From a bacterium (GTDB lineage: Bacteria > Patescibacteriota > Minisyncoccia > Phycocordibacterales > JAKEFN01), in NCBI GenBank assembly GCA_022616085.1, contig JAKEFN010000019.1:1-5686 (forward strand): DNA of 5,686 nucleotides, given 5' to 3'. Below, piece by piece: positions 5,563 through 5,686 of the stretch. Made by a program: the position numbers and the translations under genes. How positions within the stretch are numbered: the stretch's first letter is position 1; each line of letters opens with the position of its first letter. The notes below the pieces were generated by a model, which was not told the DNA's origin, did not search any database, and saw only the letters and a list, made by a program, of their open reading frames with translations.

Positions 5563-5686
5563 TTGACGTAGCGAGAATTCATGTTGCGAGGCGAAAATGC
5601 GGCGAGGAAAGCGAAGAATATTGTTGATATTTTGAGTCTTTCCGAGCCGCCGTTTGCAGCCCGCAACATGAATTCGCAGTAGTCAA
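5563..5686. repeat. Long imperfect palindrome (about 124 nt), possible REP/MITE-like element or structured RNA
   Basis: TTGAC (5563-5567) opens and GTCAA (5682-5686) closes the region at the window edge. Outer arms GAATTCATGTTGCG (5575-5588) and CGCAACATGAATTC (5662-5675) are perfectly complementary over 14 bp. Inside, GGC (5590-5592) pairs with GCC (5659-5661). GCGGCGAGGAAAG (5599-5611) pairs with CTTTCCGAGCCGC (5638-5650) at 11 of 13 positions, and AGAATAT (5615-5621) pairs with ATATTTT (5627-5633) around a TGTTG loop, with one G-U wobble. All arms share a centre near 5624-5625, so the stretch can fold into one hairpin. GTAG stands at its left foot (5568-5571). No T-run follows, so it is not an ordinary terminator. 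The element may continue past the window. Confidence 0.75.

Noticed and set aside
5563..5686. Integron attC site
   Set aside because: The length and symmetry would fit, but the GTTRRRY and RYYYAAC core sites are not at the ends and no integrase is seen.

Overview
The window looks like a compact bacterial chromosome segment with mixed base composition. It was most likely from the Candidate Phyla Radiation (Patescibacteria, Parcubacteria-like). That placement is inference from family resemblance: a C-terminal peptidoglycan-binding tail with a YPEGLVTGYFG-type signature, a relic of a small cupredoxin, a short heptad-repeat coiled-coil protein, overlapping genes and weak ribosome sites. TGA is used as a normal stop at 534-536, 1267-1269 and 5481-5483. 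This argues against the lineages that read TGA as glycine.

Layout. Positions 3-536 hold the 3' end of a gene for a probably exported protein with a C-terminal peptidoglycan-binding domain. Positions 537-930 carry no intact gene; they contain a decayed minus-strand cupredoxin fragment (630-869) and a possible promoter for the next unit. A tight plus-strand unit follows: a 112-residue coiled-coil protein (931-1269), murC (1266-2657, 4-nt overlap) and a DnaQ-type DEDDh exonuclease (2650-3240, 8-nt overlap). A weak terminator-like hairpin lies in the end of the exonuclease gene. A second pair starts 40 nt later: a PurD-family ATP-grasp protein (3281-4573) and, after 13 nt, a FemAB/BioF2-like GNAT acyltransferase (4587-5483). 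The last 124 bases form one long imperfect palindrome.

How the genes may work together. MurC commits UDP-MurNAc to peptidoglycan synthesis, and the first gene product would bind the finished wall. The exonuclease is probably a co-transcribed housekeeping gene. The ATP-grasp/acyltransferase pair could be a diverged purine enzyme next to an unrelated acyltransferase, or a small unit making or transferring an amide-linked group. The sequence does not decide between these.

Most worth a second look: the ATP-grasp protein matches PurD over its full length but has lost several residues usual for the nucleotide and metal site, and sits beside a FemAB-like transferase; and the terminal palindrome, which has a GTAG at its foot and a possible promoter pointing into it. 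No complete new defence or mobile system is evident.
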